Positions 20,403 through 35,199 of a DNA stretch of 64,000 nucleotides are shown here, piece after piece. The notes beneath the pieces were generated by a model that saw only the letters and a list, made by a program, of their open reading frames with translations, was not told where the DNA came from and did no database searches. Positions within the stretch are counted from its first letter, which is position 1; every line of letters begins with the position of its first letter. The DNA comes from Deinococcus budaensis (GTDB lineage Bacteria; Deinococcota; Deinococci; Deinococcales; Deinococcaceae): positions 10,001-74,000 of the forward strand of contig NZ_JACHFN010000009.1 of NCBI RefSeq assembly GCF_014201885.1. The letters are read 5' to 3'. The translations under genes were made by a program, and so were the position numbers.

Positions 20403-21215
20403 TTACCCCCGCCGCACCTGCGCCAGAATCCCCGCCGCGATCTCCTCGACGCTGGCCGAGGTGGTGTCGCGCACCGGAATGCCCGCACGCGAGAAGAGAC
20501 GCTCGGCGCGGCGGACCTCGTGCTCGCACTGCTCCAGGCTGGCGTAGCGGCTCCCGGCCTTGCGCTGGGTGCGGATGGCGTGGAGGCGCCGGGGGTCGAT
20601 GGTCAGGCCGTGCAGCTTGGCGCGGTGCGCTTCGAGCGGGATGGGCAGCGCCTCGCGCTCGAAATCGTCCTCCGCAAGCGGGTAGTTGCTGGCACGGACC
20701 CCGTGCTGGAGGGCCAGAAAGAGGCTGGTGGGGGTCTTGCCCGCCCGCGACACGCCCACCAGGATCACGTCGGCCAGACCGTACTGGCGGTCGCCCAGGC
20801 CGTCGTCGGTGGCGAGGGCAAAATCCAGGGCGTCCATGCGGGCCAGGTAGCCGGTCTGGTCGTGCATGTCGTGGTAGCGGCCCACGCTGCGGGCGGCGGC
20901 CTCACCGAACTCCTCCTCCAACGCGCTCAGCCCGGGACCGAGCAGGTCGAACAGGCGGGCAGGCGCGGCCTCCAGCTCGCGCAGCACGGCGGCTTCGGTG
21001 ATGGTCGTGAAGATCAGCGGACGCTCGCCCCGCTCGGCCAGGGCCGCGACCTCGCGCGCCACCCCCTGCGCGGCGGGCACCGAGGCGATAAAGGAGCGCT
21101 GGAGGTATTTCAGCGGTTGCCCCGGAAAGTGCGCCAGCAGCGCGCGGGCGGTGTTCTCGGCCGTCAGGCCGGTGTGGTCCGAGACGATCAAGACGGTGCG
21201 GGCGGGCCGGGTCAT
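20403..21215 (-). CDS. ppsR: PEP synthase regulatory kinase/phosphorylase (DUF299)
   Basis: A 270-residue bifunctional regulator. It inactivates PEP synthase by ADP-dependent phosphorylation of an active-site Thr and reactivates it by Pi-dependent dephosphorylation. The P-loop GVSRAGKTP is at about residue 155. The N-terminal [10 protein letters not shown] and the C-terminal [13 protein letters not shown] motifs are family hallmarks. It is transcribed divergently from ppsA, its target, a classical and very informative neighbourhood. No ribosome site or TANNNT is obvious at the start ATG. Confidence 0.93.
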   Translation of the reverse strand: MTRPARTVLIVSDHTGLTAENTARALLAHFPGQPLKYLQRSFIASVPAAQGVAREVAALAERGERPLIFTTITEAAVLRELEAAPARLFDLLGPGLSALEEEFGEAAARSVGRYHDMHDQTGYLARMDALDFALATDDGLGDRQYGLADVILVGVSRAGKTPTSLFLALQHGVRASNYPLAEDDFEREALPIPLEAHRAKLHGLTIDPRRLHAIRTQRKAGSRYASLEQCEHEVRRAERLFSRAGIPVRDTTSASVEEIAAGILAQVRRG

Positions 21216-21319
21216 AGGGGTCAGGGTGACACGCCGCGCGCCCTACCCAGCGGCCCCCTCCCCAGAACCATGAAGGCCCTGTCCCCGCCGCCAGGACAGC
21301 GCCAGAGCCACCCACGGGG

Positions 21320-21325
21320 TAAGCT
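21320..21325 (+). promoter_or_regulatory. -10 candidate TAAGCT for ppsA
   Basis: A TAAGCT hexamer in the 179-bp divergent ppsR/ppsA gap, about 70 bases before the ppsA ATG. No good -35 was seen, so support is moderate at best. Confidence 0.35.
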
Positions 21326-21394
21326 GAGCGCGCCATCCAACACCAACCCCCGCCGCTTCCACGCCGGGAAGCCTCGCCAGAACGGAGAACGCGC

Positions 21395-23764
<2,370 letters not shown>

Positions 23765-23828
23765 CCCCGTCCGGTCCTTTCACTTCCCAGGCCAGCCTCC
23801 GCGCCTCGCGGGCCAGCACTGCCCCTGC

Positions 23829-25094
23829 TCAGCCGCGCCGCTCGTCGATCAGGGGCGGCTGGCCCAGGGTGACGCGGGCGAGGGTGCCGCCGCCCGGCGC
23901 GTCCTCCAGGGTGACGTCGCCGCCGTGCGCGCGGGCGTAGCGGCGGGCCAGCGAGAGGCCCAGACCCTGGCCGGGCGTGAGGCCCTGCGGCCCGCGCTCG
24001 AAGGGCAAGAACAGCCGCGTCCGCTGCTCGGCGGGAATCCCGGGGCCGTGGTCGCGCACCGTGATCTGGGGGGGCGCGCCGGGAACCGGGGCCGCCGCGC
24101 GCTCGACGGCCACCTCGACCGGCCCGGCGCTGTATTTCAGGGCATTCTCGATCAGGTTCTCCAAAATCTGCCGCACCCGCCCGGGGTCTACCGGCCAGAC
24201 CACCGGGGGCGCGGGCACCCGGACCTGTACCCGCCCTCCGGCCAGCCGCTCGGCCAGCCGCCGCAGGTCAGTGGGCGCCACCCGCAGCGTCACGTCGAGG
24301 TAGAGGTCGTCCAGACGCGACAGGTCGGCGCGGCTGGCGAGTTGCAGGGCGCTGTCCTCGACCATGCCCAGCAGGTGCTGCCGCTGCTCGGGGGTCTCGG
24401 CCCGGCGCAGCAGGTCGCTGGCGAGCAGCAGCGCCTGGAGGGGACGGCGCAGTTCGTGGCTGGCGAGACTGAGCGCCTCGCGCTGGCGGGCCTCGCGGAG
24501 CGCCCGCCGCTCGCGCTCGGAGCGCCACAGCAGCAGCGCCCGCCAGATCAGCAGCATGGACAGCACGCCGGTGGCGAGGGCCGTGAGCAGCAAGGCCCGG
24601 CGCATCTGATTGAAAGCCTCCAGATACGCCTGACCCCGCGCGTTGGCGAGGTTCTCCGCCTGTGCGTTGAGCTGCACCGCCTGACGGGCCGCCGCCGCCA
24701 CCGAGGCGGGCGTGTCGCGCTCCAGCAGCGCGCGGACCTCGGCCAGCCGCGCGTCCCCCTGGCCCTCGACGGCCTTCAGCTCTGCGAACTGGGCCGGGGT
24801 GTGCAGGCTCGACAGCGCCCGGTCCCGGATGTCGCGCCGCTCGGCGGGGTCCAGCGCGGGGTCGAGCCGGGCGACCTGGTACTGCTGCACGTCCTGGGCC
24901 AGCCCCTGGTAGGCGTACAGCGACCAGCCGTCGCCGCGTGCCAGCAGGGACTGGTGGGCGGGTTGCGTGGCGACCAGCAGCAGCGCGACCGTGACCAGCG
25001 CGGGCAGCGCGGCCAGCAGCGCCTCGCGCAGGCGCACGCCCGGCGGCACCCGGTGCAGCTTCGCCGCCGTCTGGCCGCCGCTGCCCGGAATCAC
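23829..25094 (-). CDS. Membrane sensor histidine kinase
   Basis: A 421-residue two-component kinase. Two transmembrane helices (about residues 16-35 and 170-195) flank an extracytoplasmic, mostly helical sensor of some 130 residues. The HisKA dimerisation domain has SHELRRPLQ, with the phospho-acceptor His at about 213. The ATPase domain shows the N box ([10 protein letters not shown]), G1 (DHGPGIP), F (FLPFERG) and G2 (GQGLGLSLA). I chose the GTG at 25094, which overlaps the upstream stop as GTGA. No response regulator gene is adjacent, so the partner is elsewhere. Coupling to the molybdopterin-fold protein suggests the two sense together. Confidence 0.88.
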   Translation of the reverse strand: MIPGSGGQTAAKLHRVPPGVRLREALLAALPALVTVALLLVATQPAHQSLLARGDGWSLYAYQGLAQDVQQYQVARLDPALDPAERRDIRDRALSSLHTPAQFAELKAVEGQGDARLAEVRALLERDTPASVAAAARQAVQLNAQAENLANARGQAYLEAFNQMRRALLLTALATGVLSMLLIWRALLLWRSERERRALREARQREALSLASHELRRPLQALLLASDLLRRAETPEQRQHLLGMVEDSALQLASRADLSRLDDLYLDVTLRVAPTDLRRLAERLAGGRVQVRVPAPPVVWPVDPGRVRQILENLIENALKYSAGPVEVAVERAAAPVPGAPPQITVRDHGPGIPAEQRTRLFLPFERGPQGLTPGQGLGLSLARRYARAHGGDVTLEDAPGGGTLARVTLGQPPLIDERRG

Positions 25095-25681
25095 GGGGCG
25101 GCAGTGACGCGCTCGACGAACCACACCCACGCCGAGCCGTACAGCCGCGCCGGAAAGCGCTGCGGATCGGGGGGCAGCACCACGGTCAGCGGGCCTTTTT
25201 CCAGCACCGGGATCGGGCGGCCCCCCGCGCTGTGCGCGAGCATGATGGGAGCGGCCAGATAGTCGCGGGCGCGGATGGTCGTCACGTACCCGTTGCTGGC
25301 ATACAGCCGCATGTCGCGCCCCGCGAAGCCGCCCAGCGCCGCGAGATCGCGCAGCGGCACCCCCTCGTAGCTGAAGGTGCGCTGAAGCTGGGCGTGCCGG
25401 GTGGTGTAGCGCACGGTGGGCAGCGCCAGCAGCTGGCTGCGCGTGAGCGCCTGAGCACCTGCTTTGCCCTCCAACGTGAGCAAGACGCGCTCGCCCGGCT
25501 GCGCGGCGGGCAAGGGGCGTCCCGGACGGCTGTAGGAAAAGGCGCTGCCCTGCGGCGCAGGCACGGAGCGGGCCGCCGCCCCGCTGCCCGCCGCAGGACG
25601 CGCGCCCCCCAGCGGACTGGCCGCCCCCAGCGCGGCGAGGCAGACCAGCAGGGCCAGCGGCAGGCGGACTGGTGGGAACAC
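25091..25681 (-). CDS. Exported molybdopterin-oxidoreductase-fold protein, probable sensor accessory
   Basis: A 196-residue protein starting with GTG and an N-terminal signal sequence. The C-terminal two-thirds resembles the oxidoreductase molybdopterin-binding (sulfite-oxidase-like) domain: [39 protein letters not shown] and ending in WVWFVERV. The Cys that ligates molybdenum in true sulfite oxidases is not visible, so it may bind a ligand without catalysis. In other bacteria this family is found next to sensor kinases, and here the kinase overlaps it by 4 bases. It probably supplies a periplasmic signal to that kinase. A TAGAGT lies 5 bases before the GTG. Confidence 0.72.
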   Translation of the reverse strand: MFPPVRLPLALLVCLAALGAASPLGGARPAAGSGAAARSVPAPQGSAFSYSRPGRPLPAAQPGERVLLTLEGKAGAQALTRSQLLALPTVRYTTRHAQLQRTFSYEGVPLRDLAALGGFAGRDMRLYASNGYVTTIRARDYLAAPIMLAHSAGGRPIPVLEKGPLTVVLPPDPQRFPARLYGSAWVWFVERVTAAP

Positions 25682-25686
25682 GGCCT

Positions 25687-25692
25687 ACTCTA
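25687..25692 (-). promoter_or_regulatory. -10 element TAGAGT for the kinase/accessory operon
   Basis: A TANNNT hexamer ends 5 bases before the GTG start with no Shine-Dalgarno, again suggesting a leaderless or nearly leaderless transcript. Confidence 0.5.
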
Positions 25693-25851
25693 GAGCGCGG
25701 AAGGCCAGCGCCTCAAGAGACCGCCTCGCTTGCCCCGGCCCCTCCCCACCTCGGCGCAGCGCCGCCCTCATGAAAGCGGGATGTGGCGCCCCACCCCGAC
25801 CGCTGGACGGGCCGTCAGGCCGCCGTCATCCCCGGCAGAGAGAGTGGGCGC

Positions 25852-26799
25852 ATGAAATACTTCACATCTTCACTGCTGCTGGGGACCCTGCTGGCCTGCG
25901 GCGCCAGCGCCTCGCCGGTGATCAGCGCGCAGAGCATCATCGTGAATCCGGTGCCCACCAGCCTGAGCGTGCGCGTCTGGACCGACCGGGACCTGGGCGG
26001 GCGGCAGGTGCCGAGCTACGCGCCCGGCGAGCGCATCCGGCTTTACACCAGCGTCAATCAGGACGCCTACGTCTACCTCTTCAACGTGGACCCGCAGGGC
26101 AGCGTCGATCTGGTCTTGCCCAACAAGTACCAGGGCGGGGCCAACTTCCTGAAGGCGAACACCACCCGCGCCTTTCCCGCCGCGAGTGACCCCTTCACCT
26201 TTGACATCGCGGCCCCCTACGGGGTGAACAAGGTGCTGGCCCTGGCCAGCCGCAGGCCCCTGGACCTCGGGGAGATCGCCACCTTCAAGACGCAACCCAA
26301 CAGCTTCGCCACCGTGGGGGTCAAGGGCCAGCAGCAGCTCGCGCAGGCGCTGAGCATCGTGGTCACCCCGGTGGATCAGCAAAGCTGGATCAGCGACACG
26401 GCGCTGTACAACGTCGCCGCGCCCGGAGCGCAGGCCACGGCGGCGCCGCTCCAGACGCCCGCCCCGGCGGCCAGCACCCCGGCGCGCGGCGCCCCGATCC
26501 AGCCGCTGCCGGGCACGCCCACCGCCAGCGCCCTGTCGGTCACCGTCAAACCCGCCGCGCCCCAGCCTGCGCCGCTGCCGGGAGGCCGCGAGTGGCGGAC
26601 CACGGTCGAGCGCCAGGGCAGCCTGAGCAGCACCTATGCCGAGTACGCCGCCCGCCTGAAGGCCGAAGGCTACAGCCAGGTCGGCAGCAAGCAGGCCGGC
26701 AACCACATCCGGGGCGAGTTCCGCAAGGGAGAGGGCCGCGCCACCCTGGAGGTCAAGCAAAAGGGCCGCCGTTTCGAGGTCACGCTCAGCCGCCGCTGA
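25852..26799 (+). CDS. Secreted DUF4384-domain protein
   Basis: A 315-residue exported protein. The ATG at 25852 begins a signal peptide ([14 protein letters not shown]); the Cys there is close to a lipobox but not canonical. Residues 25-185 match DUF4384: [19 protein letters not shown], then the [19 protein letters not shown] pattern typical of the domain. A Pro/Ala linker leads to a small C-terminal domain (about 245-315) with an amphipathic strand pattern. DUF4384 occurs in envelope proteins and in some peptidase or kinase fusions; its function is unknown. It is divergent from the kinase operon and followed by a GC-rich hairpin. Confidence 0.8.
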   Translation: MKYFTSSLLLGTLLACGASASPVISAQSIIVNPVPTSLSVRVWTDRDLGGRQVPSYAPGERIRLYTSVNQDAYVYLFNVDPQGSVDLVLPNKYQGGANFLKANTTRAFPAASDPFTFDIAAPYGVNKVLALASRRPLDLGEIATFKTQPNSFATVGVKGQQQLAQALSIVVTPVDQQSWISDTALYNVAAPGAQATAAPLQTPAPAASTPARGAPIQPLPGTPTASALSVTVKPAAPQPAPLPGGREWRTTVERQGSLSSTYAEYAARLKAEGYSQVGSKQAGNHIRGEFRKGEGRATLEVKQKGRRFEVTLSRR

Positions 26800-26839
26800 C
26801 GCCCGGCACGCTGCGTCCCCGGCCTGCCCAGACGGCAAC

Positions 26840-26868
26840 GCGCCCCTCTCCGGCCGGGAGCAGGGCGC
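26840..26868 (+). terminator. GC-rich hairpin after the DUF4384 gene
   Basis: A stem GCGCCC/GGGCGC with an additional inner CTCC/GGAG pairing lies about 40 bases after the stop. It lacks a T tract, so it is a possible but not certain terminator. Confidence 0.4.
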
Positions 26869-26927
26869 GCGCGGGCCCGTGGGGGCCGGGGACGCCCCTG
26901 ACACTCACGGCGGGTACCCGGCCGTGG

Positions 26928-26933
26928 CAGACT
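26928..26933 (+). promoter_or_regulatory. -10-like CAGACT before the ZIP-fold gene
   Basis: CAGACT (one mismatch from the TAGACT seen elsewhere) ends 6 bases before the ATG and there is no ribosome-binding site. Confidence 0.45.
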
Positions 26934-26939
26934 CGGGGC

Positions 26940-27668
26940 ATGTGGACAGCGGCGTTCTGGGGGTTGGTGGCGGGGGCATCCCTGCTGCTGGGGGGCCTGC
27001 TCGGGCTGTACGCCCCCGCCAGCCGGCGGGTGGTGGCGCTGATCATGGCCCTGGGGTCGGGGGTGCTGGTGAGCAGCGTGGCCTTTGACCTGATGGACGA
27101 GGCGTACGGCGCCGCAGGGCTGGACGCGGCGGCGGGCGGGCTGCTGCTGGGCGCCGCCGCTTTTTTTCTGGGCGACCTGGCGATCAACCGCGCCGGGGGC
27201 CTGCACCGCAAGCGCAGCGGGGGCCAGCAGGCGCAGGGCAGCGCCCCGGCGATCGTGCTGGGCACCCTGATGGACGGCATCCCCGAATCGGTCGCCATCG
27301 GGGTCAGCCTGCTGGCCGGGGGGAAGGTCGGCTGGGTCTTTGTGGCGGCGGTGTTTCTCAGCAACATCCCCGAGAGCCTCAGCGCCAGCGTGGGCCTCAA
27401 GCGCGCGGGCCACGCCCCCCGGCAGATTCTGCTGCTGTGGACCGCCATCGCCCTGGCGAGCGCGGCGGCCGCCGGACTGGGGTTCGCGCTGCTGCGGGGC
27501 GCGGACCCCAACCTCACGTCCGGCATCCAGGCTTTTGCCGCCGGGGCGATCCTGACCATGCTTTCCTCGACCATGCTGCCCGAAGCCTTTGAGGAAGGCG
27601 GCCCGGCGATCGGCCTGGCGACGACCGTGGGCTTCTTGCTGGCCTTCAGCCTCCGCCACCTGGGTTGA
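26940..27668 (+). CDS. ZIP-family metal permease lacking the canonical His residues
   Basis: A 242-residue polytopic protein with about eight hydrophobic segments, of the ZIP (SLC39-like) fold. The two signature helices contain DGIPESVAIG and SNIPESLSAS. In zinc- or iron-transporting ZIPs these positions read HNxPEG; the metal-binding His is replaced by Asp in one and Ser in the other, while the Pro-Glu is kept. Substrate is therefore uncertain; a different cation or a regulatory role is possible. A short His/Lys/Arg-containing loop (LHRKRSGG) sits between helices 3 and 4, where ZIPs have a variable loop. It is probably leaderless and monocistronic. Confidence 0.82.
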   Translation: MWTAAFWGLVAGASLLLGGLLGLYAPASRRVVALIMALGSGVLVSSVAFDLMDEAYGAAGLDAAAGGLLLGAAAFFLGDLAINRAGGLHRKRSGGQQAQGSAPAIVLGTLMDGIPESVAIGVSLLAGGKVGWVFVAAVFLSNIPESLSASVGLKRAGHAPRQILLLWTAIALASAAAAGLGFALLRGADPNLTSGIQAFAAGAILTMLSSTMLPEAFEEGGPAIGLATTVGFLLAFSLRHLG

Positions 27669-27705
27669 GTCGGCCGAGTCCGGTCGGCTGGGCTGCTGGC
27701 CCGGT

Positions 27706-28203
27706 CTATCTGGCGTGGGCGGCTTTCCAGTCAAGGGCAAATTCCTCGTAGTAGTCGCGGACGCTCTCGGTCGCCAGGTCGGCCAGCGCGCCTACGCCTG
27801 CCACGCTGCCGTACCCCGACACCGACCAGAGTTGCAGGTGGCGGGCGGTGAGGGTCCGGTTGCCCAGGCTGACGCGGGCCTCGCCTGGCACCTCGAGGCT
27901 GAGGTCCAGCGTGTACAGCAGCTTGCCGTCCCTGGCTTCCGAGGCGGTCACGGTGAAAATCTGGGCGACGGTGCAGGTCTTGGGGTCGCCGAAAGGCAGG
28001 CCGTACAGCGTGGCGTAGCGCGCCAGCCGCTCGTCCACCGCGACGGCGAGGTCCTCGTCTTCCTGCTCGTCCACGTACACGTAGGCGATCGGCGGGCAGA
28101 GGTCGGCGGCGGTGAGGCCGCGCAGGTTGCCCTGCTGGTGCTCCGCGTGGGCGGTGCTGGGCAGGGCGGCCAGGGCGGCGAGCGTGAGCAGGGCACGGTT
28201 CAT
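27706..28203 (-). CDS. Small secreted protein of unknown function
   Basis: A 165-residue protein with a clear signal peptide (cleavage near TAHAEH, about residue 21). Two Cys remain in the mature part, at about 36 and 77, and could form a disulfide. The pattern [10 protein letters not shown] followed by [10 protein letters not shown] suggests a mostly beta fold. I recognise no family. The ATG is 6 bases after a TAGACT, so the mRNA is probably leaderless. It is convergent with the ZIP-fold gene and divergent from the E1 alpha gene. Confidence 0.72.
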   Translation of the reverse strand: MNRALLTLAALAALPSTAHAEHQQGNLRGLTAADLCPPIAYVYVDEQEDEDLAVAVDERLARYATLYGLPFGDPKTCTVAQIFTVTASEARDGKLLYTLDLSLEVPGEARVSLGNRTLTARHLQLWSVSGYGSVAGVGALADLATESVRDYYEEFALDWKAAHAR

Positions 28204-28209
28204 GACGGC

Positions 28210-28215
28210 AGTCTA
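28210..28215 (-). promoter_or_regulatory. -10 element TAGACT for the small secreted protein gene
   Basis: TAGACT ends 6 bases before the ATG at 28203; no Shine-Dalgarno is present. Confidence 0.6.
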
Positions 28216-28293
28216 CGGGCCGGGGCGAGCGCCGCCGACCTGTGCGGAGGCGCGCCGGGGTCCGCCGCGAAGGTCTCCCCGGTCACCGTCTGC

Positions 28294-28299
28294 TAGGCT
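28294..28299 (+). promoter_or_regulatory. Extended -10 (TGCTAGGCT) for the E1 operon
   Basis: TAGGCT preceded by TGC forms an extended -10 at the start of a 283-base untranslated leader before the E1 alpha ATG. No convincing -35 was found at the usual distance. Confidence 0.45.
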
Positions 28300-28313
28300 G
28301 GGGCCTCTCCTCC

Positions 28314-28450
28314 CTTCAGGCAGCCTCCGCTGGGCCGCCTGCACACCTCTGACCAGCCATGCCGATGTCCCCGCGTTTTGCCCTGCGCCGGACTTCCCTG
28401 CGGGGAAGAGGTCCGGGGCGACTGCTCAACCAGCGCCGCGCCCCCTGAAG
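28314..28450 (+). promoter_or_regulatory. Foldable leader upstream of the E1 alpha gene
   Basis: The 379-bp gap 28204-28582 contains three nested complementary pairs: 28314-28320 with 28444-28450 (7 bp), 28328-28333 with 28430-28435 (6 bp), and a strong local hairpin 28388-28416. That hairpin has CTTCCC/GGGAAG with tetraloop TGCG, plus an outer CCGGA/TCCGG. A 29-codon Arg-rich ORF (28359-28448) overlaps the hairpin. It could be a regulatory RNA leader, but GC-rich DNA makes chance pairing common. The rest of the gap shows only the ribosome site. Confidence 0.35.
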
Positions 28451-28582
28451 CGCCCTGGCCTGCGCCCACGCGGCGCGGCGGCGCGCTGCCCGGCGGCGTC
28501 TGAACCCAGTCCTGTTGAACCTGGCCCTCTCTTTGCCTTTTCCCCCACCTCTGTGCCCGCACCCCGGCCCTGTGGAGGCCCC

Positions 28583-29746
<1,164 letters not shown>

Positions 29747-29897
29747 GGGGGGCTGCGCCCGTGAGTGGGAAGTGGGTGGGAAGTGGAAATGGCGCCCGGC
29801 CACTGCCTTGGTCCAGCCTCCCCCCCTCTCTTCAGGACCAGCAAGCGAGCCACTGCCCACCCCCCACTGACCACTCCCCGTCCTCCGAGGTTTCCGC

Positions 29898-30899
<1,002 letters not shown>

Positions 30900-30910
30900 G
30901 AACGCGGGCA

Positions 30911-30958
30911 GCGGCGCGCGGGCGAGAAAGGAGCCTCTGGCCGCGTCCCGCGCGCCGC
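30911..30958 (+). repeat. 12-bp perfect inverted repeat after E1 beta
   Basis: Arms 30911-30922 and 30947-30958 (GCGGCGCGCGGG and its reverse complement) have a 24-nt loop. No T tract follows. It could stabilise or end the E1 mRNA. Confidence 0.5.
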
Positions 30959-31025
30959 ACACTGCGTCCCAGCGCACGTTTGCGCCTCAGCCCCGGATCA
31001 TGAAGCGCGGTGAGGATAGGAGGCG

Positions 31026-32246
31026 ATGCGTCTTCCTGGCCTGCTGCTGACCGCCGCCCTGCTCGCGGGGACGGCGGTGTTTGGCATTGACCGCTTCCGC
31101 TCGTCCGGCGAGGAGAGCGGGGGCACCACTCCGGTGGCCGCCACGCAGCAGGTGCCTGCCCTCCCGCCTGCGGCCTCCCCGGACCCGGCGCCGCCCCCCA
31201 CCACCGGGCCAGAGGAAGCGCCGACGCCTCCCGCGCCGGACCCCCAGCCGCAGCCGCCTGCCGCAGCCACCCCCGCTCCTCTGCCCGCTTCCGCGAAGGT
31301 GGGGAACGTCCGGCACGAGTACCAGCGGCTGAACAATTGCGGCCCGGTCACGGTCGGAATGGCGCTGAGCCGCTGGGGCAGCACGCTCGACCAGTACGAC
31401 ATCGCGCCCCGCCTGAAGCCCACCGCCGGGGACGTGAACGTCTCCCCCGACGAACTCGCCGGGTATGCCCGCTCGCAGGGGATGAAGGTCCACCTGGGGG
31501 TGAACGGCGACCGGGCGCTGCTGAAACGCTTGCTGGCGGCGGGTTTCCCGGTGATCGTGGAAACCTGGTTCGTGACGCACGACTCGGGCGGCATGGGCCA
31601 CTACCGCCTGCTGACCGGCTATGACGACGCCGCGCAGAGCTTCGGCGCCCTGGACTCGTACCTGGGACCGCTGAAGATGCCCTACGCCCGGTTCGACGAG
31701 TTGTGGCGGTCCTTCGGGCGCACGTTCCTGGTGGTGCATCCCCCGGCCCGCGTGTCCGAGGTGACGGAGCTGCTGGGTGCCCGCGCGGACGCGGCGGCGG
31801 CCAAGCAGGACACGCTGCGGGCCGCCCTGGCCGAGGCCGAGCGGCGCGGTGACGCGGTGGGCTGGCTGAACCTGGGGCACGCCAAGCTGGGCGTGGGAGA
31901 CGCGCGGGGGGCGGCGCGGGCCTTTGATCAGGCGTTCGCGGCCTCGCCCGACCCCAGCCTCGATCCGACCCGCCCGGCGCGGGTGGTGGGCGGGCTGCCG
32001 TGGCGGGCGCTGTGGTACTCCTTCGGGCCGCTGGAGGCCTACACCCGCACCGGGCGCTATGCGGACGTGCTGCGGCTGACCGCCGGGGTGCTGCGTGACG
32101 CCCCCGCCCACGAGGAAGCGCACTACTGGCGTGGGCGCGCCCTGAGCGGCCTGGGCCGCGCGGCCGAGGCGCAGGCCGCCTACCGGGAAGCGCTGCGGCT
32201 GCGGCCCGGGTACGCGGCGGCGCGGGAAGCGCTCGTCCGCCTCTGA
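31026..32246 (+). CDS. Exported C39-like cysteine peptidase with C-terminal TPR
   Basis: A 406-residue protein. An N-terminal signal/anchor helix (about 4-20) and a Pro-rich linker to about residue 95 are followed by a papain-like C39-type domain. NNCGPVTVG carries the probable nucleophile (about Cys105). GHYRLLTGYDD supplies the His (about 192), and an Asp follows in DSYLGP (about 209). Bacteriocin-processing C39 domains are fused to ABC transporters; this one is free. The C-terminal third (about 245-406) contains TPR-like repeats (WLNLGHAKLGVGDARGA, YWRGRALSGLGRAAE). Target unknown; proteolysis of an exported peptide is a guess. AGGAGG lies 2 bases before the ATG, unusually close. Confidence 0.78.
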   Translation: MRLPGLLLTAALLAGTAVFGIDRFRSSGEESGGTTPVAATQQVPALPPAASPDPAPPPTTGPEEAPTPPAPDPQPQPPAAATPAPLPASAKVGNVRHEYQRLNNCGPVTVGMALSRWGSTLDQYDIAPRLKPTAGDVNVSPDELAGYARSQGMKVHLGVNGDRALLKRLLAAGFPVIVETWFVTHDSGGMGHYRLLTGYDDAAQSFGALDSYLGPLKMPYARFDELWRSFGRTFLVVHPPARVSEVTELLGARADAAAAKQDTLRAALAEAERRGDAVGWLNLGHAKLGVGDARGAARAFDQAFAASPDPSLDPTRPARVVGGLPWRALWYSFGPLEAYTRTGRYADVLRLTAGVLRDAPAHEEAHYWRGRALSGLGRAAEAQAAYREALRLRPGYAAAREALVRL

Positions 32247-32290
32247 CCGCGGCCGTTGCCCACGCCCGGCGGCCCCCCGGACGGCAGTGT

Positions 32291-32296
32291 TACGCT
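32291..32296 (+). promoter_or_regulatory. -10 element TACGCT for a leaderless gene
   Basis: TACGCT ends 6 bases before the ATG at 32303 and there is no ribosome site. Confidence 0.6.
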
Positions 32297-32302
32297 CCCC
32301 GC

Positions 32303-33256
32303 ATGACGCCCGCCGACGCCCGCCTCCCCACGGAAGCTTTTGCCCGCGCCCGCGCCTTCCTGCTGGAGCGGGGCCGCCCGCTGGACGCGGCCCGCTTCCG
32401 GCACGCCTTCGAGGACGCCCCCGCCGGGGAGGTGCTGGCGGCCCTGGGCGCCTACCAGAACCCCGGCGGCGGGTTCGGGCATGCCCTGGAACCCGACGTG
32501 CGCGCGCCCCAGAGCAGCGTGCTGGCGACCTCGCAGGCGCTGGAGGTGCTGCACGGCCTCGGGGTCCCCGCTTCTGAGCCGCTGCTGGCGGGCGCGGTGG
32601 AGTGGCTGCGCGCGGGGCTGGAGGTGGAAGAAGACGGCTCGGTCTGGCCCTTCCTGCCCCTGGAGGCCGGGGCGCACCCCCACGCGCCCTGGTGGAGTCA
32701 GGCGACCCCCGGGCAACTCGCCCGGACCTTCGGCGGCTTTCAGGTCAATCCGCGCGCCGGGATCGTGGCGCGGCTGTGGCGCTGGCCGGAGCGGCTCCCT
32801 GGGGGGCTGCTGGCGCTGCTCACGGTGGAAACGCGCGACGCGATCCTGGCGGGACTGGAGCCGGACGACGTGAACGGGCACCGCGTCGCGGCCACCTTCG
32901 CCCAGACGCCCGAGGTGCCGGGGCTGCACCGCCAGCCGGTGTTGGAATACCTGCGCGACGTGCTGCCGGGCCGGGTGGCCCGCACCCCGGACGCCCTGGC
33001 CGGCTACGGTCTCAGCGCCCTGCACGTGGCCCCCACGCCGGCCTCGCCGCTGGCCCCGCCACTCGCCGAACCCCTGGCCGCCGCCCTCACGCACCTGCTG
33101 ACCTCGCAGGGAGAGGACGGCTCCTGGGCGCCCAACTGGGACTGGGGAGGCCAGTTTCCGGACGCGTGGCCGCAGGCGGAGCTGGAGTGGCGCAGCGGCC
33201 TGACGCTGGAGGCCCTGCTCACGCTGCGCGCCTGGGGGCGGCTGGAAGGGGACTAA
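32303..33256 (+). CDS. Predicted alpha/alpha-toroid protein (prenyltransferase/terpene-cyclase-like fold)
   Basis: A 317-residue soluble protein. Gly-rich helical hairpins such as YQNPGGGFGHAL and SQGEDGSWAPNWDW resemble the QW-type motifs of the squalene-cyclase/prenyltransferase alpha-alpha toroid. The acidic DxDD or DDxxD catalytic motifs of cyclases are not evident, so enzymatic function is doubtful. There is no signal peptide. It is probably leaderless and monocistronic, convergent with yidC across a strong hairpin. Beyond the fold I cannot assign a role. Confidence 0.68.
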   Translation: MTPADARLPTEAFARARAFLLERGRPLDAARFRHAFEDAPAGEVLAALGAYQNPGGGFGHALEPDVRAPQSSVLATSQALEVLHGLGVPASEPLLAGAVEWLRAGLEVEEDGSVWPFLPLEAGAHPHAPWWSQATPGQLARTFGGFQVNPRAGIVARLWRWPERLPGGLLALLTVETRDAILAGLEPDDVNGHRVAATFAQTPEVPGLHRQPVLEYLRDVLPGRVARTPDALAGYGLSALHVAPTPASPLAPPLAEPLAAALTHLLTSQGEDGSWAPNWDWGGQFPDAWPQAELEWRSGLTLEALLTLRAWGRLEGD

Positions 33257-33319
33257 GCCGGGGTAGGGGCCTCGCGCCTTCCCTCCGCCTCTACCCCACC
33301 CGCCCCCTCCCAAATCGGA

Positions 33320-33346
33320 GCCGCCCCACCAGCGCGGTGGGGCGGC
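33320..33346. terminator. Perfect 11-bp hairpin between convergent genes
   Basis: Arms 33320-33330 and 33336-33346 with a 5-nt loop lie between the toroid gene and yidC, whose stop is at 33363. Neither side has a long T tract. It is probably a bidirectional stop for both units. Confidence 0.6.
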
Positions 33347-33362
33347 CCGGGTTGCCGGAGGT

Positions 33363-34939
<1,577 letters not shown>

Positions 34940-34940
<1 letters not shown>

Positions 34941-35199
34941 CAGGGTGTCTTTCTGGAGGAGGTCGCCGTGCGCGGAAACTGCTCCGGCACGGGGTCGAAC
35001 CCGCCCGGCACCAGCGGGTTGCAGCGCAGCACGCGCCACGCGGCCAGCCAGCCGCCCTTGAGGGCGCCGTGCCGCTCGACGGCCTCCACGGCGTACTGCG
35101 AGCAGGTCGGAGTAAAGCGGCAGGTCGGGGCCGGTTTGCGGGGCGAGAGGTGGCGCTGGTACCCCCGGACGATCCGCACCAGCCCGCGCGAGGCGGCGC

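Noticed and set aside
28388..28420. The bases GAAGAGGTCCGGGG resemble the conserved 5' part of RNase P RNA
   Set aside because: The other conserved RNase P RNA segments are absent downstream and the space to the E1 gene is too short.
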